From positions 15,257,611 through 15,321,610 of the forward strand of contig OZ017801.1 in the NCBI GenBank assembly GCA_963969395.1: a stretch of 64,000 nucleotides of DNA, in the 5' to 3' direction. The stretch comes from Pseudoscleropodium purum (Eukaryota; Streptophyta; Bryopsida; Hypnales; Brachytheciaceae). A program made the position numbers and the translations under genes. The notes under the pieces are model-generated. The model was not told the DNA's origin. It saw only the letters and a list, made by a program, of their open reading frames with translations, and searched no databases. Shown here one piece after another: positions 1 through 12,695 of this stretch; position 1 is the stretch's first letter, and each line of letters begins with the position of its first letter.

Positions 1-659
1 CATGGTTCGGTATGAATAATGCTGTTCGAATTTAGTTGAGCATTGGTTTCATTGATTGTCAGTGTCTGAGTTCACTTTTTGGATTTTGAGAGGTCTCAAT
101 TGAATTTCATGTATTTGTGCAAGCAAATCTTGAAGCAAGATTTTCGTGCATTCTAGGCAATAACTTAAGCAATGGAAACATTGATAGGTTGATCTCTTTT
201 TCACGCTTCTTGGTTGCGGTTGGTTTTACCATCAATGTGCGAATTGAATTGAGCTTTGGCTTCATAAGTTTTCTGCATCTTTGCTGACTTCTGAGGATAT
301 GAGCTCACGATTGAATTTCATGTAAACATAACGAATCTTGATGAAATTTTTTCTTGCGTTGCTGGCAGGAATTGAAAAGTCGCAAAGTCTGCCTTTATTT
401 GATTTTACTTGCACGCTGCGTTTCCGTGAGGTAGAGCCTTCAATTTTGGTTTTAAGTTTTCAATTCACGAACTCAGGTAGGGCTCCAGTTTTTCTAGCTT
501 AATTATGAATGACAGAGAATTGTTTCTCTGGTTGGACTACTGGAGACCAACCGCCACAAACTGAGCAATAATAGATTATGAATTTGAGCGCAAGAATCTA
601 AACCTGCTTCGTGGATGAATTTCCTGAGGATAGTTTTGACTGAAGAGAGCAACTTCTAA

Positions 660-690
660 ACCGAACCCTGAACCCTAAAACCCTAATTGC
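660..690. repeat. Degenerate telomere-like (telo-box) repeats
   Basis: Three to four imperfect copies of the plant telomere-type heptamer (CCCTAAA and one-base variants such as CCCTGAA) lie in a row here. Such telo-boxes are common in plant 5' leaders and promoters. No long telomeric array is present, so this is not a chromosome end. Confidence 0.5.
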
Positions 691-3600
691 AATTTGACAC
701 CACATTTGACATCGATGTCTCCCAATTTCACAGTGATGTTCACTAACAATGAATGTAACTATCCCTTGACGAATTATTGTGAGTCTTGGCTTGGAATTTC
801 ACCGGCATTCTCCTTTAGTGTGCACTTACATCATATGAAGTTTTTGTCGACAAAAATAAATGCATTGGCTCCTGGTTTTCATCAAATTTCAAAGGACCAA
901 GAGGATCGAACTGGTTGCTTTTAGCAGTTTTGCGTTCACTGATTTATCCTTTTTGTGCGCGTGATATTTATTTACCAAAGTCACTCATTTGTAAATAATT
1001 AAATTAGTTTAGTTTGGAGTATTGTTGACATGTATCAATTTCCACAAAAGTCACTTTTGACACTAAATTTGTAAGTAACTAGTTTTGCACCCTCACTACA
1101 TTAGTAGGGCTAATCAGTAGTTGTTTTCCGTTTATAATTATTTGATGACTAACACATATGATGTTCTTCAGAAATTCGGAGGAAATTGTTTGAATTGGTG
1201 ACAAGAAGCTTACATGCGCAAGCTTTAGTATCAATGCATTCTTCAAATTCCTTAGGAAAATATGCACATCTAAGTTGTATTCTGATGTTTTTCAACAAGT
1301 GGGTCACTTAGGCTGGAGTATTGATTCACAGTCTAGTTTTCAGTGCCAAAGATCTGCTGGAGTATTCTAGCACGTGCTGTTCTTTTATCCTTTTTCTAGT
1401 GTTAAGGTAGACAACGCGAAAACAATTTGGTTGCTTCTCTGATTTTGACAATGAGATATTTGTTTGTTTGTTGGCTTTGAATGGAGAAGGCTTTGCATTG
1501 ACAAAAGTTACATGTGAGCAAAGTTTGAGTAGGACCGTAGTCGACAGTGCTATAGAATAGAGCCTCTCATTGCCTAGCAGTTTGCTATAAAATTTGTATA
1601 ATATTAGCTTCAATAAAATCTGACTCAAACCTTGCTACTGTGCTTACCCAGATTTGAATCCTTCGAGTGCAGCTATTTCTCGTTAGTCTCCTGATGCAGA
1701 TGGTCCGAAGTTTGTATCAGAGAGGACTGAGGCACAGTCGTGTATCAGTTGCTTTACGTCCTCAACCTCCCGTTTGTACCTTGTGAAATAGTTAGGTTGT
1801 TATTACGCAAGGCACATTGTAAACTGGTACTAATTTGAGTGCCTTAGAGATAGAGTATTGTTCTCTTTCCTGCGGATTTTTTGCTAAGGGTGGACTCTCG
1901 CTGATCGAGTTTGCAACGTCTTCATCGCACTTGAATAGCGACAATTTGAGTCATCACTGTAGTCGTTATAGTGAACCTTGCAATTATCACACTTCTCGTA
2001 ATCTTGAATGTTGGAATCGCATTATATTAGGGGATGTCAGAGTTGGGCTGCAGAAGAGGAGAAGGATTTCAGAATCCTGTTCTAAAACTCCACAACGATC
2101 TACAAAGGGAGTAATTTGTTGGGAAAGAAGAATTGGGTGGTGCCCAATTTGGTAAAAATCCTGCAGATTGCAGAGCACGAATCATGACGTCTCTATCTCC
2201 TATCTTTACACATATCATGAATGTATGCAAAGGTTGTGTGTTTATTCCTTCTAATTGCGGCAATGGATTTCAGATGGTCACCACCACGTACAGATGAAAA
2301 TTAGAGGTTCTTCTTGTTGGACAGAACTTGTCAAGAGGGGCACACACTATCTTCTACGACTGTTCCAATGTTGAAGGTTGACTGTTCAGTCCGATCTAGC
2401 TGGCACTAGCTCACCTCCAGCAGGTCGCTGAAAGCTGGAAAACTCGTCTTCATTCTTTGTAAATGGTAACTCATCTTCATGTTCCCGACAGCAAAGACTC
2501 ATCACGTAGGATATATGTTCATTGAGAGAAGATGTGTTCAAAAGTACCCACCACCTTTTTCTCTTTCCTCCGGCTCCTCTCATGTATATGTGATCAGAAT
2601 TAGAACAAGACAACGGTTCTCACATCATGATGGATGAGTGCCTCGGTTACAAGGCTGCCGTCATCAATATGGACGATAAGTGTAAATTCATCACAATACT
2701 GGAAGTCTTCCACGCCTGTCAGAACACACTGGAATCGACCCGTTCAAATTATAATGAAGTTCGCGGTGACTTTCTCCCTACACAATCTGCAGTGAGTATG
2801 TTGAACTTGCAAGAACTCAGATTGTCTAGAATTAGACATTGGTCCCGTCAAACCAGCTTGTATCAATTAGAATTAACCAGAAGACCAGCCTCGCACTCTT
2901 CGTTGTTGTAGATTTCAGGATTGTCGTCTGCAGCAGTAAAAACCCGGGAAAATATGACACTGCGTTTGTTGAGCACGAACATGCACGCGAATTGATAGAC
3001 AAAGCTAGCTTCAACAGATTGAACTGAGCCGCTAATTCAAGAGAGGAGAGTTGCACAAGATAGAATTGGAAATAAGTACCTTAGTTAATTTTTCCAACAG
3101 TACCATTATATCCAGGTTTAGCAGATAGCTAATTAGGAGGGCAAGACACGCGAAAGGTTCTTCACTAAATGCTGGAGTATTATGCCAACTTTCAAATTCA
3201 TCTTCATCACTATGGGGGTCTGCATACGTGCATGAATATCAAAAGCTTCAATTAGAATGGCCATAGCTCCAGACATGCATACAAGAATAAATTAAGTAAT
3301 AACTTGTAAATGTTGCAAGATCTATAACTAGAAACGGACAATTAGTCGGTCACATGAGACGGTCACTTATATATGTTCATCTGCTAAGATCCGGTGGCAG
3401 CAATCATATGTGTTCAAATATTCGAGAAGTGTTCATAACGTAGTAGATTCAAAGCCCCGCCCTGTCAGTGGCAAGTTCAGAAAGGGTGAAGTAGAAGTGC
3501 ATTTAGCACATCAAAGGCCACTCTTATCTTTGGGAATTCCTTGAGGATATTCAAACGCACTCGAGAAAGCAACATAAACGATAGCTTTACGGTGAGGATC

Positions 3601-3929
3601 AACGACCTATGAACTCAAACACGAATGCATGGTCACAGTCGATTCGCAACACGATGACATCAACAGCAAGGCAAGAAAATAACTTACGAAAAAGAGGAAT
3701 TTCAAGCTGAAAAATTTGAGAAGAAGGCATACCAGAAGGTGGAGCAAACCTGTCATGCGTCGTGCTCTGCTCTACCACTCGGAGCAAGGTGATATGAGAC
3801 GTTCCCAAGTGCCTTTGTTTGCATTCTAGAACTGCTTTTTGGCCTAAAGCCCTGCACCATTTATAGATGTCTGCACCCGCGGTGTAGTAGCTTGCTTCCT
3901 CCTGACCTTGAAACTTTGAACTGTTGAAC

Positions 3930-4110
3930 CGTCTGGAGAGGTCGATTGCTGTACCGCGACATTTAACCGAGCTTGAGTGCGCATCGGGCCAGCAACAGGA
4001 GTTACTTGTTGTACTGGGACGTTTGTTCTGGTCTCACAGAGTGTCGGGCAAAAGCAGGAGTCGCCTATATTGCAGTGAGGCATTTAACCTGGTCTCGGTG
4101 TGTGAGACAT
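3930..4110. repeat. 60-bp tandem repeat, about three degenerate copies
   Basis: Matching blocks around 3951 (gtaccgcgac), 4011 (gtactgggac) and 4071 (tgcagtgagg) recur at a 60-bp period, each followed by related sequence. Because 60 is a multiple of three, the repeat stays in frame. On the minus strand it reads as related 20-residue units around ETRTNVPVQQ and QARLNVAVQQ, and in another frame ETRLNASLQY. This could be a decayed repeat-bearing coding exon on the minus strand, but the third unit is out of frame with the other two and I assign no function. Confidence 0.55.
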
Positions 4111-4877
4111 GTAAACCATGCCGAATGTTCGCATCCGTGTCAGGAAACTGTGATGCTCGAACGCTACGAGCTGGCTGAACCTGAGCAACAAATGCAAATG
4201 ACTGAAGGATATCTGAACTGTGCAACAGAATTTAGTACTACGCTCCAAGTTAGCAATTCAAATGATGCACTCGAATGCACTGAAACAATCATTGCTGGAG
4301 GCTATGTATCAGGGAATAGTTTCTAGTGCTCTTTGATCTGATATTTCATCGTAGTAAATTGAAGCTTCCAAAACCCACACGAGACCCATAACCCTAAACC
4401 AAAACCAAACTACAAATGATGGAAACCACAAATGATGGAAGTTTCCAAACCAACACGAGACCTGTAACATGTGAACATTAGAAAAGATGACCACCAAGCA
4501 CCCCAGTCAAGAATGGCATCATTCAGCACGCTCGCCTGTGGTGATTTTGATGTCATGAATCAGTTACTTAGCGCAATTGCAAAAGGGGGACAAGTGTGAA
4601 CTGGTGATCCAACAAGCTCAACCGTTAATTGTGAAGTGGTGAGACTCTCACAATTATGTACATAGCACAGTTGTGGTGACGACAATTCTGGAAATTGGCT
4701 TGAAAATGCGAAAGCTTCTGAGCAGGACAGAAAAAGCTCCATGATTTGAATTGCATTTTGATATGGCTAACTAGCTTACTCCTCTTTATTAGCAATTTTC
4801 GTAAGATGATTCGATTCTTTGCATAAAGTCAAGGAATTGGATGTTTATAGCTTTGGCATCTTTGTGCTTTAAGTGTT

Positions 4878-5065
4878 GAGTAGAATTTAAGGATCTTGTA
4901 TTGTTGTTTTGAATCTGGTAAGCTTATGAATTAGTGGGCTACTCTTTGGTATGGTTGACTCAAGAATGATTGAGAAGAATTTAAGGATCTTGTATTGTTG
5001 TTTTGAATCTGGTAAGCTTATGAATTAGTGGGCTACTCTTTGGTATGGTTGACTTAAGAATGATT
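4878..5065. repeat. 94-bp tandem duplication, two copies
   Basis: A block of about 94 bp beginning near the sequence gaatttaaggatcttg (first copy from 4883, second from 4977) is present twice in direct tandem with almost no differences, so the duplication is recent. It lies in non-coding DNA. Confidence 0.85.
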
Positions 5066-6633
5066 GAGACTTTTCAACTATCAAGCGGTTCCACATTGCT
5101 TTTTGATGAAACATAACAAATTCCATCAATACCGTCATCCAAATTTTTCAAATTTTAAATTGTAGCACCAACTTAAAATCAATAGGTGTGAATGTGAACC
5201 TTGAAATCCAAACAATGACTGTTGTAAGTTTGCTTCAATTGGGACTTTTTGTTGCCTTCCCAATTCCAACATTCAACCTTCTATGGGAAAAGTGGAAAAC
5301 CATTGCAACAAGTTCAAGACATTGAAAACATATCTTGCATGTTGACAATATACTAATCCTGCCATTGCCGACGACTAAGCCAATCATGCTTCATCATTCA
5401 TTGGAATTCTCACATTGCACTATATATCTTAAGCACTTCAATTGCACCTTAGAACTCCTACTTTATTGGTCTAAGTTTCTTAATTATGAATAATTCTACT
5501 ACATAAAGGCTATAATGATTGTAACTAGTATTGACCAATTTTCACATTGCAAGGGTATAATTGAACACCTTTTTATACTTGACCTTAGCTTGATTTTGAG
5601 TTGGTTCTGAATTCACAATTCAATATGATGTGCCTTTTGCATGATTTTTTTTGCATGGTATATTATGACCTCTATTTTTCCTTGCAACCAAATCTTGAAA
5701 AATTTCACTCTCTACACTCCATTTTCCTTCTGTTTAATGATAAAAAATTGTTTTTGTTCTCAAAAATAAAATCACATATTTTCTATGAAGCTTCTAAAAG
5801 ACTTTGAATTTTAAGCCTACCAATCCAAATGCAACATCATTGCCAAGCTAGCCAAAGGTTGTCCATTTAGCTATTTGGATTTCTTAGTTGCTACAATACT
5901 CCAATGAAAAATTTACAAATTAATTATGTTTACATGCAAATTTCTAATAAGGCAATTTTGGTTGAGTTCCAAAATTTTATTAATAAAGAAGACAAACCTC
6001 ATGAACATCTTAGGGGGCAGTGAGCAGTAGTAATAGAAAACTATATGCAAACAAATGATAGGGTGCCTAAAAAACATTTGAGATAAAAAATTATAATTTG
6101 TATTTTTATACTATGGGGTACAAAAATGCCATGCCATATCTTCAAACTACTATAAAGTATAGAAAAATAGGTTTAATTACAAAAGAATAAACCTAGGATA
6201 TCTCCTTTTTATTCTTTGTTTGATCAAAAGTAATAAATGTTGCTACCTTGTCGGTGGCATAATCAAAGTGCTCAATAACTTTATAGACTTTACTAATTTC
6301 TATAGTAGACGTTGGTTGGCTTTAGGTGGCTATCATTTAATTTTGGAAATTGGCGGTTCCTATGCCTAAAAAATATTTGAGATAAAAAAATTGCAATGGA
6401 AAGAAAATTTTATAGTAAGACAGTATATAATATATTTATAGCATTTGGAAATTAAAATTAATGTATGCCCCCTTTTTAATGACCCAAATTAGAAAATCAT
6501 ATAATCATAGAGTGCTATAAAAATAGTACACAAAAAACAATACCCCCCTATAAATTAGTAGGTGTTCGTTGACACATATCCTTACTTTTTTCCCCAATTA
6601 CACCCCTGAGGTGAACATTCTCACTTTCTCCAA
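5066..6633. other. AT-rich spacer, no gene seen
   Basis: AT-rich DNA with only short chance frames. It ends at the left boundary of the large inverted duplication. In the inversion model (see findings) its right end would originally have been joined to the sequence now lying just left of 34810. Confidence 0.5.
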
Positions 6634-9600
6634 AACTTCTAGATTTTGCATGCATGTATTTTTTGACAGAGGATTTTATAATCTGGTACTTGATTGATGG
6701 CACACATATTGTCGTAGTTTTGTATTTGGAGTGTGGCTTGATACTCTATTTTTCATTTTACCGAAATATTGTTGATGAAATTTCGAGTCGATCTTGTACC
6801 TAGGTATGGTAGAGAGGTAGTTTATTTTCAGAGATTTTGGTACTGATATGGTATTGATTTGGATACCGATTGTGGTGAATTGTGCATCAGGATATATGGT
6901 TGTAATTGCTTCGGGATATAAACTTCTGTTGGAAGGCGATGGAAGGGAATGTATTCGGTTTGAATATCGTGGGAATAGATATGACATTCAGTCCATTTTG
7001 TCGTTATCGCACTTAATTTAATGCTTATGAAAGTGATTGTACTGCATTTGAGTATTATTATGTCCAGAAAAATTCAAGATGACTCCTTGTCAATTCAATT
7101 TTGATATATTTTCCTGCTGTTCCTTGCAATCGGCATTTTATAGTAGTTTCGATTAGTAGTTTCAATTGTTTTCCTACCATATGATCTGATTTTGTTTATT
7201 GGATGTATCTGTGCAGGTGCGGCAGGAACATGACTGAGCCAACGTTCGGCGGTCTCCGCAATTGAGTATTGTATCTGTTGAATTATATGTTTCGGATCAT
7301 GAAATTACCAATGACTATATACAAGAACGGTTGTAATTGCACTGCCGCGGGTAGACAAATGGGCTTCCAAGGGCACTCCGGAATCTGTTCAGAACTTGAC
7401 ATGTGGAAGTTTCCCAAATCAGATTCGGAAACAATAAGAGAGCATGTGTAATATCTGAGTTCGCATTTAGGGAGGGTTGACTGTATTAAATGGATGCCCG
7501 AATTGTGTACGCCTTTGGAACTTCTAGTGTTCTAGGAACGATGCTGGGCATCATGGTTTGCAAACTGTGGTGGTTTTTATAATCCTCAATTCTCTCTTGT
7601 GGTTGACAGCTACAGCGCGGAGAACGACTGCAAGTGCGGACCAAACTGCAACTGCGCGGACTGCCAGTGCCACAAGTGAATGCACAGGAACTGTGCATCA
7701 TGAATGTAGTGTGGGCCTACATTCTTGACTTTGCTTCTCGGTAGGACAGTACAGCTGGGTTTGGAAGTGTGCACTGATTCTGGCTTATGTAGTCACCGGC
7801 AGAGGTGATGAATAATCTGTGTGGAATTTCAGTGATTTGAAAAACAGGAACACTGATCAACAATAAGAAAAAACCCACCTGCCGATTGATTTTATTTTCC
7901 CTTGCCTCAACTCGTGTTGCTTGAATGCTAATTTTGTTGTAACGAAAGGAATGCTCACTTGTATTGTGTAATCATCAATTGTGTGGACATGGCTGTAAAT
8001 TTGGGGTTTTGCTAAATTGGTACTTGGTATTGTAGTCACTCTGCTTGGAATGACGTGAATTTATGTTCCTAGGTGCTTCTCTGAATAATAATGTGGTAAT
8101 GTACAATGAAGAAGAAGCGGGGAGACCTACTCTAACGCTCACGACCACCTCGATCCGACAGTGGAGAGTTGTAGAAGTTGCTGAGGTCACTCGGACAACT
8201 TGAGAGTGAGTCCGCTTCGAGTAACTGCACGACCCTGTCCATGGTGGGCCGCTCCTCCGGCGTCGGGGATATGCACTGCAAGGCAATCCGCAGCGTGGAT
8301 TCAATGCGCTCGATGGGAACTTCGTCTAAGCAACTCTTCTCCACAAGGTCCTCTATTTGGTTGCTTCGGATGCAAGCAGTGGCCTGCGAGGCAAAATACA
8401 AACAAAGGTGGCTCAAATTAATGAACGAAAACAATCATTTTCCACAACATTTTTCGACCGGTATCTCGATTTTTGAGTCGTTACAAGATGATCTTTTAAT
8501 TGCAAGCAAGATCTTTTGATTGCAAACAAGTCAGGATCAGGATCAGCTGATTCCAAGCGTGTACCCAGAAGCGAAACTGCCGAGACGTCCTAAGTCTGGA
8601 TGATAAATGGATACCTATTGTTGAATGTTTAACATTTTAAAATTGAAATTAGAGCATAGATTTGGAACAATCTACCGATGGTATTTTGATCTCAAGCAAT
8701 GGAAAATAACACCACAAGCAGGCGATGTTATTCTCGCAGTTCAAGACAGGGCTTCTACATCCTGGAGCGGGATATTTAAGTATAGATTACAAGACTGCGA
8801 TCGAGAATCCTTACCCAACTAACTAGGTGCAATCCTTTCTCAATGAGCGAGGCGTCAGTAGGCCGCTTGCCGCTAATCAATTCCAGTAGCATGACACCGT
8901 AGCTGTAGACGTCACCCTTCTCTGTGGCCCGCCCACTGTGCATGTACTCTGCACAAGCATCCCATACGCTCTGTCAGTTAGTACCTTTGTGATGAACCTC
9001 TTAGAACCCCTTTGAACCCTTGACATATCAGACCCTTCACATATCGCGAGGTTCGGAAATTGGATGGAGAAGCACTTACCCGGTGCCAGATAACCAAATG
9101 TGCCAGCAACAATCGTTGTTACATGGGAGGAATTGTCCTCCAATAGCTTTGCCAAGCCAAAATCGGACACATGAGGCTCCAAATTCTCGTCTAAGAGAAC
9201 GTTGCTGGACTTGATATCCCTATGAATGATTCGGGGAACGCAGTCGTGGTGTAGATAAGCAATTCCTCGAGCTGAGCCGATCGCAATTTTAATTCGTGTA
9301 TTCCAGCTTAGTCGCTCCTGAGTTGGCGATCTCTCTGCAGTCAAGATCGAATTAATATCATGATGTTGCAGTCACAAGTTATACCAATGAACTAGAAGTC
9401 TTAAAAACTTGGAATATTCGTTTTCCCATAGTTATTCAACAAAATCTCAGACTAGAAGCGCAAATCACTGTTCAGTATTAATTTGCGTAGACGAACACGA
9501 TCATCAACGAATCGATATTGACAACTTTATACAAATGTCCTCAAATTCTCTCAAAATAGGACAGAAAAGCGCGACTACCGTGTAAATTGTCGTCAAGGTT

Positions 9601-11458
9601 TCCTTGCGTTAAGTAGTCATAGATCAACAGGTTGGCTGAAGGCGCATTGCAGTAACCACGCAGATTCACCAAGTTTCGGTGCTTAAAACTGCCTAGAATT
9701 CCCAACTCTTGTTCGAACAATCGCGAGGAGCTCACCCCCTGTTTCACAATTCTCTTGACAGCAAACATGCAACCGTCATCCATGACTAAGCGGTACACGG
9801 TCCCAAATCCACCGGATCCAATTATATCCGAATCGCCTAAGTTTTCTATCTTCATGATTATTTTATCTTTAGTGTAGGGCAAATCACTGTGGAACATCAC
9901 CAATTTAGAACCTGCGAAACAGAAACCAAGATCGACTTGTCAATGATCAGACAATGTAGTGCATTATTTAATATAAGACCAGAATTTACTAAATCAGATA
10001 TTGATAACTACAACCCATGCTCCACTTTGAAATCAGAGGGAAGGAAAGAGACCATCTGCATTGCTGACTTGGACCTTTTGGTGCAGATTACTGCAACGCT
10101 TCCTGTAAATGTAGAAGCCAAGGCAGCAGACAACAGCTACCAGGAGAGCAATGCCAACGGTGCCCATGGCGCTTATCAAAAGGCTGTTTGCATAGCCTCC
10201 GGCTGGTGTTGATCCATTCGTCAGTCCTAGATTCCGCCACATCTTTTTGTTGTCAGAACTACGGCAAGCTTTTTCCATACCCTTTGTTGCAAACCGATGC
10301 CAACCACGAATAGACAATTCAACACAGATGACCATCAGTAAGTGTGCCAGAAGCTTACCTGCTAAAGGCAAGGGTTCAACAGCTGGAGCTGGAGAAATGT
10401 CAGGAGGTTGGAGTACTGAGGTGTTTGGAGTACTGCTGGGAGGAATACTCTGGCATAAGACATTGACTTGGAGTCCGCATAGTCCAGGATTTGAAGAGAA
10501 CCTGGACGACGATAATGACCAGTTAAAATGGATCAAATGAAATCATAGAATCATGATTGTGAAACAAATAACTTGATAATGATTTCATCACCCAGGATTT
10601 CATAAGCTCACGAGCGAATGCCGAAATTGGCCAGCACTCCGACTGTGGGTATCCTTCCGACGAGGAAGTTGGCCGAGATATTTCTGCGCAAAGAAAAAAC
10701 CCAGATTTCTCTCAGGAGATACAGAAAATCCAACATGTAACTTGACCGATTGCAATGTCGCTGATTAGGGATAAGCAGGATAATAGTTGGCCGGCCCATA
10801 TTTGGACGATAGATGGGAGGGTGAACGAGGGTCTGAAATGTGTGACCAACGATTTCTTCTGGGCTTATTTCTTGAGGCTAAATAAGATATCTGAGAATAT
10901 GTGAAGCAGGCATGAGAAAAAATAAACCCAAGAAGTGGCGGCCCTTACAGGAACATGAGCTGTGACAGTCGCCCGATAGATTGGGGGATGCTGCCGGTCA
11001 ATCCGTTGTTAGAAATATCCCTACAAAAATGTGGGCAATAACAATGTCAATTCTTTCCTTAAGTGCTGAACAGCATCTGCGAGGGCATCATGCCGGCACA
11101 ATTTCTGTAGAATCTAAGCCCTAAGCCCTAAACCGATTTTCTCGCAGTATATCTCTCAGTGCCATGTCTTCAATAAATAAACGAGTTATTCGGATTACTT
11201 TCAAGGAGTGATGCCTCTCTGATAGGCGAATTTCAATGAAATGAGCCACTCACAATATTCTGAGGTTCTGCAGATTGCCGAGCTCCCCAGGAATCCTACC
11301 TGTGAGAAAATTTCCTCGCAAGTACCTGAATCACAGACCAAAGTATCGATCTTACATCAAATCGCTTCTTACTTTGTACTGTATATACGAAGCAAACTTG
11401 AGTTGAAGTTCGTAATGACCATATTTCCCTTTTATCAACGCTTCAGTTGATTTAAGAA
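6634..11458. repeat. Left arm of 4.8-kb inverted duplication
   Basis: This segment is the reverse complement of 34810-39640. The match runs from the shared acttctag near 6634 (right-arm counterpart near 39640) to the shared taaatc(a/g)actgaag near 11458/34810. It carries the end of the FEI-like kinase gene (exons 5-13) and metallothionein exons 2-3. The kinase part is nearly identical between arms. The outer 6.6-7.6 kb part is visibly more diverged, with small indels. Boundaries were placed by eye and may be off by about 20 bp. Confidence 0.93.
7217..7679 (+). pseudogene. 5'-truncated metallothionein copy (exons 2-3)
   Basis: Exon 2 (7217-7261) and exon 3 (7610-7679) match the complete metallothionein gene at 38584-40500. 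Exon 3 still encodes the C-terminal Cys cluster (DCKCGPNCNCADCQCHK) and its TGA stop. Exon 1, which carries the start codon and the N-terminal Cys cluster, is absent because the duplication boundary at about 6634 falls inside intron 1. The intron 2 donor is also damaged: GTGAG in the intact gene reads TTGAG after 7261. The remnant should therefore not make a metallothionein. Its end faces the end of the kinase gene, 452 bp away. Confidence 0.85.
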
Positions 11459-12695
11459 CATAACTCCACGACAATTTAAATGTATTATACTGCTCTCAGT
11501 GCGAAAAATAGGATGCAATGAAATGGTGCCCCCACACTGTCTCTGCTCCTGCTCTAAGATGTGCAATAATTAGCATGCTAGCAAGAAGGGAGGGACATTG
11601 AGCGATAGGAAACTTACAATGCTTTTAGATTGGTGCATTTGCTGATCTCCCACGGAATGGGGCCATAAAATTTGTTGTAATGAAGTCCCCTGCAGAAAGG
11701 CGGAAGTTCAAGCATTAATGAAAGAAAAGTGGAAATCGCAGTATAAGTTGTTATCAAAGTGAAGATTGAATTATGGTGGGATAGATGCTGAGAAATGTCT
11801 GAAGTCCTTACAGCCTTTGAAGCTGATCAAGCTTCCCAATTTCCGGTGATATAAACCCTCGCAAATTTCGACGAGGAATGTTCCTACACAAAAAGAAGTG
11901 AAGGTTGACTAGCAATGGATTGAAAATTCTCCGCACTGATTTGAAAAGTGAGTGGCAACTCTCTGAAGATAAAGGATGGGCGTCAATCCCTGTGCCTTCA
12001 GTCTCTTAAGCACACTGAACATACCAGACGAATGGCTATTTCCCAATGTCACAGAAAACTCTTGGGCCTCAGGCGAAGTCCACCGAGTCAGACAGCTAAC
12101 AATGAAGAATAGTATGTTGATGAAAATATCTTACAGCATGTAAACTCGATCACTTTGAGGGAGGCATGTGACACCCCACCACAAGCATGGATTAGGATGG
12201 GATTCGTTCCAGCTCCTGAGTATCTGATTGGCGTTAAATAAACCTCGCTTAAAGGCTAACAGTGCTTCCCCTGAGAAACAGAAAATTGAAGTATCAATAC
12301 CAATTGTTGCCCACGTATATCCGTTGTCCTCGAGGGAAGGGCGACTAAGATTTCACAACAGGCCGGGTCCTGAGCACTGCAGAATCTACTACTTGCATAT
12401 CAGGTTGCTTGCATACTCACATACCAGCAGGAGTAACGATATAAAAGGTTTGCTCGGAGGTGAGAACCTACAAATAAGGCACTTTATATTGACATATACA
12501 GCCGCAAGAACTAATATACCATCATCGAAGTTGTGAGGCGCGGCATTGCTGATAAGAACTGTCCATGTTTCGAAGCCTAAAGCTAGAATTGATGGTTCGG
12601 AGATTTTTACCATCTGGCGACAACGCGTAGCTAGGAACTTGCAGGAATAAGGTCGTAAAGAAGAAGTAGATACAGCATGAACTCAGGGTCCTCAT
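8132..12695 (-). CDS. FEI-type LRR receptor kinase, complete, 13 exons
   Basis: Plasma-membrane LRR receptor-like kinase related to Arabidopsis FEI1/FEI2 (LRR-XIII), a family linked to cell-wall signalling. Exons on the minus strand: 12611-12695, 12135-12270, 11812-11883, 11618-11689, 11254-11325, 10949-11020, 10612-10683, 10359-10501, 10053-10226, 9579-9911, 9080-9334, 8815-8948, 8132-8383. They total 1872 nt, 623 residues. Order: signal peptide (about 1-24, then LSPDG), LRR N-cap with WNESHPNPC, five LRR exons of exactly 72 bp, membrane segment (about 256-280), then kinase. Kinase landmarks are GSGGFG (331-336), K352, HRD (D450), DFG (D468) and APE (494-496), so it is an RD kinase predicted active. 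Donors are GT and acceptors AG throughout; the exon 9 donor (gtctct) is weak. An in-frame ATG at 12785 exists, but 12695 puts the signal peptide at the N-terminus. Family length is about 590, so this copy is slightly long. Confidence 0.9.

Larger units (their letters stand above)
1..4875. other. Left flank, no recognised gene
   Basis: This stretch has moderate GC compared with the AT-rich blocks further in, and looks like gene-space DNA (UTR, intron or decayed sequence). Its open frames are short, overlap on both strands and match no family I recognise. It holds degenerate plant telomere-type repeats at about 660-690 and a three-copy 60-bp tandem repeat at about 3930-4110, listed separately. 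A gene extending in from the left of the window cannot be excluded. Confidence 0.5.

Noticed and set aside
660..690. Telomere end or internal telomeric array
   Set aside because: There are only three or four imperfect heptamers; similar short groups recur near 4390, 11120, 27635 and 55130 and fit telo-box elements.
8178..10540. Plus-strand frames opposite the kinase exons, mirrored at 35725-38087
   Set aside because: They are reverse-strand shadows of kinase exons and recur only because the locus is duplicated.
12389..12613. Apparent frameshift after the signal peptide of the kinase (frame continues NLRTINSS...)
   Set aside because: A GT donor right after SPDG and a CAG acceptor at 12271 restore the family sequence GEALLAF in phase, so it is an intron, not a mutation.
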